Of a DNA stretch of 64,000 nt, positions 43,501 through 52,500 are shown one piece after another. This DNA is from JANNSO01 sp964485395 (GTDB lineage Bacteria > Spirochaetota > Spirochaetia > Treponematales > UBA12059): positions 1 through 64,000 of the forward strand of contig CAZAJF010000001.1 in NCBI GenBank assembly GCA_964485395.1, written 5' to 3'. The stretch's first letter is position 1. Every line of letters starts with the position of its first letter. Under the pieces are notes generated by a model that made no database searches, was not told where the DNA came from, and saw only the letters and a program-made list of their open reading frames with translations. The translations under genes were made by a program, and so were the position numbers.

Positions 43501-46500
43501 CTATTTCCGCTACGAAAAACGGAACGGCTATTACCGTGTCTCCCCCTACCGTCGGCTATGTCGTCGTTAACCAGCAGAACGGAACTTGGACAAGCACGTA
43601 TACCCATACCGGCGATGGGCTCTATGTATTCAACATTACAGGTACCGACGCCGCCAACAAGACACACATCGTACAGCGAACCGTTCGCATCGATACGACT
43701 ATACCTACGGTCACCCCAACCGCTCTCAGCGGATGGAAATCTGGAACGGTAACCATCGGCGGCAGCGCCGCGGACGTCGGCGGTGCTACCCTCGACGTAA
43801 TCGAATATCAGGTAGGCGGCAGCGTCGGCACCATACCGGCAACCGCCATGGTCACGGGGAAAAAATACAGGATAGTAAGCCCGGGTAATACGGTATTCAC
43901 CGACTTCGGGGCTACCTCAAGCACGGTAGACACCGAGTTCTACGCCTCCGGCGCAGGTACGGGCACTGGTACCGTCAGCGCTTGGCTGTACGCCAACGGC
44001 ACAATCAGTTGGAACGCCAACATCGACACCACAAAATACGCGGAAACCGCAGTCGGGGTTCCGCATGTCATCAATGTGAGATCCAAGGACAAAGCAGGTA
44101 ATTACAGCTCGATCGGCACAATCAATTTGGCTGTAGATCGCGACAATCCGCAGGCTGTTATATCAGTACCCGCGGAGTGGCTGACCATAGACAGTTTATA
44201 CGCCGCTAAACTGGGCTTTACCCTGACCGGAAACGCAAACGACTTTACGTCCACGGCGGGACGCCAAGCCGATACGGCCGTTCTCAAGTACACCAAGGAC
44301 GGCGGCGCCCTTACCACCGCCGCCGGTTTCAGCTTTGACGCCGTCGCGGGAACCTGGTCATGGGATGCATCGGCCCTGACCGACGGTCTGTATGTCTTTA
44401 CTCTGACGGTTACCGACATCGCGGCCAACACGACGACCGCGACCAGAACCGTGCGCATGGACAAAACTGCGCCTACCGTCACTATCGTTACGCCTACTTC
44501 CAACGCTCTTTCTACATCCGCCACATACCCGATACAAGGTTCGATACTCGATTTCGGAATCGGCGTGGACAGCCTGGATGTCACGAGCGTGCAATATACT
44601 CTCAACGGCGGTTCAGCCATCAATGCGACTCTTACCGGCAGCAACTGGAGCGCGAACGCTGATCTGGGCCTTGGAACGGGATCCCAGGGAACGAGAATAT
44701 TCGTCGTTACCGTCAAGGATAAGCTTGGAAACAGTGCGTCGAGTTCGCCCATTACTTTCTATTACGACGCTCTGCCGCCCACCGTTACAGAAACGCTTAT
44801 AAACTCGACGCAGATGGCGTACAAGAGCAGCAATTTCACTCTCACCGGCGTTATCGAGGATACCAACGCCATCAAGTCCATCAAGGTGGAAACGCAGAAA
44901 TCGAGTGCCGGCTCACCGACGACCGTGTACCAGAACCTCGCTCTCAGCGGACTCACCTACACCTGGAGCGCTCTCGTCGACGTAGATATCGACGGCGCAG
45001 GAACCGACCCCGGGCTCGACGACGGCGAGTATGCCTTCACCATCACGGCGACCGACACAGCGAATCGCACAATGATCATCAATAGGACCATACGCATCGA
45101 TACGAGCTTGCCGACGGTCCTTATCAATTCACTGCTGCCGGTCACCGCTGGCAACAAGGTTAACGGCGTCGTAACCCTTTCCGCAATCGCAAGCGACGAC
45201 AACGGTATTCAAGGCGTCAAGTATTTCCTGCTCAACGACGCGTCCACTCCGGTCTATGCGACTGCGGGCGGCACAAGTCTTGGCAATGCGCCGTATTCTA
45301 TAAACATCGACACGACAGCCAAGCTCGACGGAACGTGGGTCTTGTGGCTAGTAGCACAGGATAAGGCAGGAAACGAAAAAACCGTTTCCAGCAGTATTTC
45401 CATCGACCAGACGAAAGACACGCCGACCGCCACAATAGACAGCCCCGCGGTGGGTTCCGTCATCGGCACCGATAAAAAGGTGCGTGGCACTTTCTCCGAC
45501 GACGATGGAGTCTTGGCCAACTCTGCAATCCTCTATGTTCGTAAATCAGGGGAAACCGACTACATTACAAATGCGATCAACACCGCGTCCAATGCGGACC
45601 AGTTGATAGCCTGGACTGTCGATTTAACTACCTACCTTGCGCTTCCGGCCAACGGCGACGGCACCTACGAGATGTACTTCGCGGTTACCGACGATGCAGC
45701 CAGGAAGTCGGGCAAGCTCGCGGCGACCAAGACCCTCGGCATCCAGACCTTCAAGTGGGACAATAATCCGCCGACCATCTCCACACCGGCCATTACCTCT
45801 CCCAAGGCTGCATACAAAGAAGGCGACGCTATTGTCTTAACGTGGACGGCCTTCGACGCGTCCGGCCTTGCTTCCCAGACCATCGACGTTGACACTGCTT
45901 CTACCGGCTTGAGCGCAGTCAGCAGCACCGGCGGTATCGGATACACGGCTACCTACACCGTTCCAGCCGGCGGCAGTTCCGGCAATCGCACCTTTACCCT
46001 ATTAGTCGAGGACGGCACGACCAAGACCTCGACGCGCACCATAACCTTCCTCGTCGACATCGACGACCCCGAGGTGCAGGATGCGCACACGGTCAATCCA
46101 AGCTTCATAGGCTCTACCCCGAACGGCCAGTTCGAACTCAAGGGAACGGCCACCGATAACCGTGCGCTTTCCAAGGTCCTTGTGCAGGTTTCCAATAATG
46201 GCGGAACGATATGGGGTGCATGGGTAGCGACGGTATTCACGGTTGACGCATGGGGCGAAGCCTCCTTAAGTTCGGGCAACTGGACATTCAACGTGGAAAA
46301 CAGCGCAACCTGCGTTCCAGCTTCCGGCAATTTGTCCTTCAGGATGAAAGCTCAAGACCAGGCCGGCAACGAAAGCGCGGTAGTAACCCGAACTCAGGCG
46401 GTCAACCAGGAAGCAGACAAGCCTACGGTTACCATCATCAGCCCCGTTGACGGTTCCTCCTACGGCACCACTGTACAGATCTCCGGTACAGCGGCGGACG

Positions 46501-49500
46501 ACGACAACCTATCCGACTTGGACAATAATGGATCCCTTGACTACAAGAGCAAGGCAAGCGGCGGTACCGACGCCGACAATACAGTCAAGGTCGTATACCG
46601 CGGAGTGACTCCGGTCGTCGCTGAGATAGTCGATTACCCAACGGTTACCGGTTCCGGCAAGAACGCCAACTTCAACCTGAGCATTGACGGCCTAGCGAGC
46701 GGTTCATGGGCGGTCAAGGTAATGGCCAAGGACGACGCAGGCACCTGGGGCGTCTACACGGACGAAGTCGTGTTCAACGTAAACGCCGGAGCTCCGAGCC
46801 TGTCCATTACGACGTCCGTAACTACGTTTATCAAGACCAGCACCCTGCTCCTCGAAGGCACAGCAAGCGACACCGACGGCGTCAAGTACGTCTGGATACG
46901 CGTCAACGGCGGAACCTGGAAACTCGCCGACGGTACCTGGGACGACGACAACAACGGCGGAACCCCGGTTGTGGCGCTTACCGACGGTAACGCCGACAAA
47001 TTATGGGATATCCTCCCGATCAGGGCGGTAAATTGGTCCTATACCATCGATGCCGGCACTCTTGGCGCGGACGGCCTCAAGACTATCGAAGTACAGGCTA
47101 AGGACGCGGGCGACTTTATAGCCAACCAGCAGCTGAGTACTACCAAAGATACCTTGTTCCCGGAGGGCACCTTCGACGCGCAGTTCCGCGATAATCCGTC
47201 GGGTAGCTTCCTGTCCATCACGCAATTGAATAAAATGGTGCGCGTAACCGGTACCGTAACCGAGCTCAACCTAGCCGACACAGACCCCATCATGATCAAG
47301 ATCGATACCGGCATCTGGACAGCGGTTACCAACACCTTCGTGTGGAGCTACGTCTGGGATACCATTGCTTTGACCGGGGACCACACGCTTCTCCTCAAGA
47401 CCATCGACAAAGCCGGCAACGAGACTATCTCGGATCCGTACAACGTAACGATCAACCAGGCTAAGGACGTCCCCGAATTATCGTCCAACCTAATCGCCGC
47501 GGCGTTACCAGCCGATGCGGGAAACAACGTTATAGGATCGCTGCGCAAACTAAGCGGCACCATCACCGACGATGATGGCTTCCTACTCAATTCCGCGGTC
47601 TCCATTTACCTGGACGGCAATGTCACCGCAGTCTCATCCGTCACCAATACCGCAGGCACCACTGCGTCATGGGAAAAAACTTTTGCGGAAATCGACCTTC
47701 CGCAAGGCGAACACCGCGCAAGAATCGTGATTACCGACAGGAACGGTCAGACATACGACGCAGGTACCACCTACTTCATCGTGGACACCTCCAACCCGAC
47801 TTTGACCATCGGCAGTCCCGACGCGGGCACGAAAATCAAAGCAGGTACGCTTACTTTGCTGGGTACCGCAAGCGACTCAGGCGGCCTGACCGACGGCAGC
47901 ACCGCCCTTATCGTCACCATACGCCATAGCAATGCAAGCAGCTACTTCTACAACGGCGGACTGGGAAGGGTATTCACGCCAGTCATTTCCAACAGCGACC
48001 CCGCATGGTCCCAAGCCATCACAATCGACGACACGACCAAAGACGGTACTTTATACGCAGACCTGGAGCTGACCGACCGTGCCGGCAAAGTCACTGCCCT
48101 TACGAGATCCTTCGTAATCGACACTACTGTTCCGACCCTCACGCTTAGTTATCCTGCCGTCTCCTCCTATATCAACGGGCTCGTGGCCATTACGGGTACC
48201 GCAGACGACACGAACGGCCTTAGCGACCTCACGTTCGAAGTGCTCAATCCAAGCACCTTCCTGCCCTACCCCGGCTTAGCCCGCGTCAGTTCAGGAATGT
48301 CGGCTTGGGAATTCTCGCTCAACTCCACGAGTTGCGCAATCGCGTCAAAAGGCGTCGACGTCAATGGCGACAGCAAACTATGGAAGGTATTCTTCAAGTT
48401 AACCGCCACCGATACTCCCGGTAACGTTACTGTACTAAAGCCGAGCATCATCCCGGCTACCGATGTAAGCATAGCCACGGGCGAGATCACGCTTTCAGCG
48501 TCCTATGTGGGAGAATTGGTCCTCAACGAACCGGTAACACTGTTCGCAGCCGCGGCGCCTATCGGCTTCACTTCGGGCACGACCTACTATGTGCGGACCA
48601 AACCGAGCCTCACCACCATTACCTTGTCCACAACCGCGGGCAGCGACCCGATCGTTCCAACCACGGTCGGCGCCACCGTAACGGTACAATCGGTTTGGCC
48701 GGCTTACTTCGTGGATACGGACGGCGACAAACCGACAATCTCGGTTACGCAACCTAGGAACGGTGACCAGATAGGCGGCATCGTAGCCATGTACGGCTCG
48801 GGCAGGGACGATGACGGCTCCGTTATGCAAGTTGAAATGCGCATCGACTACAACGGCAACGGCAACTTCCTGGACAACCGCAACATCAACAACGACGGCA
48901 ACGGCATCGAGCTGGGCAGCAACCAGGTGATTTTCGGCCATACCGTCAAGTACGGCAACGCCACATCCGACGGTAGCGTCGTCACCATTAACGGTTCCGT
49001 TGGCATGTGGGAGGACGAAACCTCGTGGTACGTCGTACCTACGAGCAACAACGTATTCAACCTCACTCTGAATGCAGCCAACGAACTGTATGCCAGCAAT
49101 ACGCTCGGCAACGGCAACATCATGATCCAGGTGAGAACCCGCGACAAGTTCGGTCTTGCCAGCGAGATCACGAACATCACGATCTCGCTTGACGAAACTT
49201 TCCCGCGCATAGAAAACATCCTCCCGCAGGATCAGACCTACCGGGCGGGCTCCTTCAATTTGACGGCGCAATTCGGCGACAATACCCAGCTCAATCTGGG
49301 AGCGAACTCACGCATCAAGATCAACGTAAACAAAACCGGCTACCAGACACTGTCCGTTGGGGCCTTCGTGCCAGGCACGCACGAGTACGCTCTCGTGGCC
49401 AATGTCCCCAATAACGGTTACGACCTGACTTTCCCGATCGACACCACTACGTACTTTAGCGGTACATCCGGCATCCTGTACGTGGACCTGTTCGTCCAGG

Positions 49501-52500
49501 ACGAATCCATGCCTTCGCCGTACACCAACCAGAAGAGCCTTACCTACTACGTGGACAACGAGAAGCCGACCATCGACTGGTCAACGCGCATCGGCGCGCC
49601 CGACGGCTGGATCAGTCCGCTCAAGAACGGCATGGTAACCATCAACTCCGCCAATTTGGCGTATGTCGAGGGCGACTACGGCGATCCGGGCTCAGTATCC
49701 GGCGTAGATCATATCGAGATGTACTTCGTGAAGGGCGGCAAGGTCCAGAAGATAAAGACCGGCGCAGCTGAACAAGACGCGGTCTTATCCGAAGCTAGCG
49801 TTAAACTATGGACTTTCAACGGCACCGATTGGGTGGAATCTACCGGCTCACAGCCGCTGGCCAAGCATTCTGACGCGGGTTTCGGCAGCGACTGGGTAAT
49901 AAAGATAGATAACCCGGCGGAAATGAACGCCGACTTCCAGGGTCTCGATACCGACACAGACGGTTACTACGAGTTCATGGGCATCATCGGCAGCAAGCGC
50001 TTCCGCACGGCCTTCAACAGTCAGTATTTACCCGACGGCCTCATGGACGTGCATTACGTGATCTACGACCAGATGGGAAACAAGCTCCATAAAGTCAGGC
50101 GCGTGTTCATCGCCAACAACAAACCGGAGATTACGCAGATCAAGGTAGGCACAGACCTAAACGCCAATACCACTATCGACGCGGGAGAACTCAGCTTCGT
50201 TCAGAACATCAACGTAAACGACACGGTTATCAATACCGGCGTAAGCGCCAGGAATAACCGAGTGTTTATAGAAATAACAGCATCGGGCGGAAACGGGGCG
50301 AAGCGCTACTCGATCAAACACGCTGGCGTCGAACGCAACGCTACCCTTGTCGGCGGCGAGATCAGCATCGACACGAGCGCTCTGCTCGACTCGGACAATC
50401 CGGACGATAAATCCTTCATAATCAAGGTATATGACAGCACGTCGATACCGACCGCTTCCGAGACGAACCAGCTGTTCGACACCATCACGGTAAACCTGGC
50501 CATCCACAACGCCGACTTGGTGCCTCCCGTGATCGAAGTGGCGAATTTCGGGAAATACTTCGTAGCCAACGCGAACTACGCGAGCAAAATCGAGGACGAC
50601 GTTGGGCTACATACGGACAACATCAAGTCAGGCAACCTCGGTTACGTGGAGCTTTGGGCGAACAGCCAGAACGACGGCACGCCTACCGACGCCGACGTAT
50701 CGGGCGAGGTTATATTTAAAGGAAAGGTCAAGGACGACCAGCGAATACAGAAGATAGGCGTTACGATCCCTGGCTATAATGGGAACGCCGAATTCGACCT
50801 GTTCTACGGTTCAGATCCCGATGCCGGCGGACCTCTAGTCGCGGGTGTGCAGACCGGCACCGACTGGGCTTTCGCAATAGACGGAGTCAACAACCTTACC
50901 TCGAACTATGGTCAAGTGTTCAGCTGGAACTTCACCTTCAATACCGCCAAGATTACAGGCGGCGCTAATACAGGAGTGACCGCTGTATTCAAAGTATACG
51001 ACTATAGAGTAACCCCAGCGCCAAATACGAGCACCAGCAATCTCACCTTCGACGTGGTGCCGTACGTTACCAGCATTATTCCGCTTGCACCGTTCACGAG
51101 CCGCCTGAGCGCAAACACCATGAACCCGCTTAAATCGGGCTACTATGGCTTCTATCAAGGCATGACCGGCATCGTGATAAATGGCTTCAACCTTCCTTCC
51201 AGTACCTCGCAAGATGCTGACAACTACGTAAGGGTAGGCTCCACCACCTTGCCGCTGTCCAACGCGATTGCCGCCAGGAACACGCTTACCGTGAACATTC
51301 CACCTACGCTCACGACCTCGGGTGCGGGCAACGACCTTCTCAATATCAAGGTCAACACCGTCCTCGCGATCAACAACGACAACTCGGGGGCGACCTATAA
51401 CTCCGCCAACGAGGGCTTGTTTACCGACGACCGCAAGTTCTACATCGACGAGCAGGCTCCCACCTTTGAACTGGCTCTCTTTGGCCGCAAGTACAAAGAC
51501 CAGTCCACCGACGATGCTACGGGCGGCTTAAAAGTCGATGTCAGCGTGGACAGCGCGTTCGGCAACGGCTATACCGACAACGTGCCGTATACGGGAACCG
51601 ACAAGGCCATCAAAGCCAACTGGCTTGGCCACGTGGAATACTATGAGGATAGTATGTACAATAACGCCACTGGCGTGGGACGGGATCCCGACGTGTCCGG
51701 TATTGTCACGATCAGGGGAAAAGTAGCGGACAACCAGCGCATCGGCCGCATCACCGCGACAATCCCGGGCTTTATCGGCGGTAACGGCCTGAACAACGAA
51801 TTCAGCATCTATATCAACGCATTGGTAATAGCCAGTGCAACCACAACCACTATTACCCTGCCAGCCGGAGTCGATGCGAGCAATGTACGCGTCGGACAAA
51901 AGCTTATCTTCAGCGATGGCCTGACCAAAAATGTTCTGAGCGTAACGGGTACGGGTACGGTTCCGGACCCATATATACTTACGTGGGCGGGAGCGCTTGC
52001 GACGGTTCCGGCAGGCATCGTAACGCTTGACCTAAACTCCGTACCTGAGTTCGTCATCACTTCGTCAACGACAACATCGCTTGTGACAGCCACTGACGTC
52101 AGTTCCGTCCAGGTGGGCCAGATACTGGATTTCGGCAGCCTTGGTTCCCGCCCGGTCCTTTCGATCAGCGGAAGCGGACCATACACCATCACGTGGACAA
52201 GCGCTCTCGCGTCGGCTCCGACTGTCGGCAAGTTCAACAACATGACCGACGATAATTGGGGTCTTACCCGCGAAGGTGCGGACTACAAGATCGATACGAA
52301 CGGCGTCACCAAGGGACATGTGCTGAACTGGAACTTCACGTTTGACACGTCCAAGATCGCCTTGGTCGCCATACATGACCTTGTGCTTACCTTCAAAGTA
52401 TACGATGCCAACAACACGCCGCTCAGCCCGAGCGCGAAGACCATGCAAATGGACGTAGTGCCGTATATAACGTCGATATCGCGAGATATTTCAACTTATA

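Noticed and set aside
41720..44840. CRISPR-like or mobile repeat array
   Set aside because: The repeat unit is long, protein-coding and in frame; there are no short direct repeats with unique spacers.
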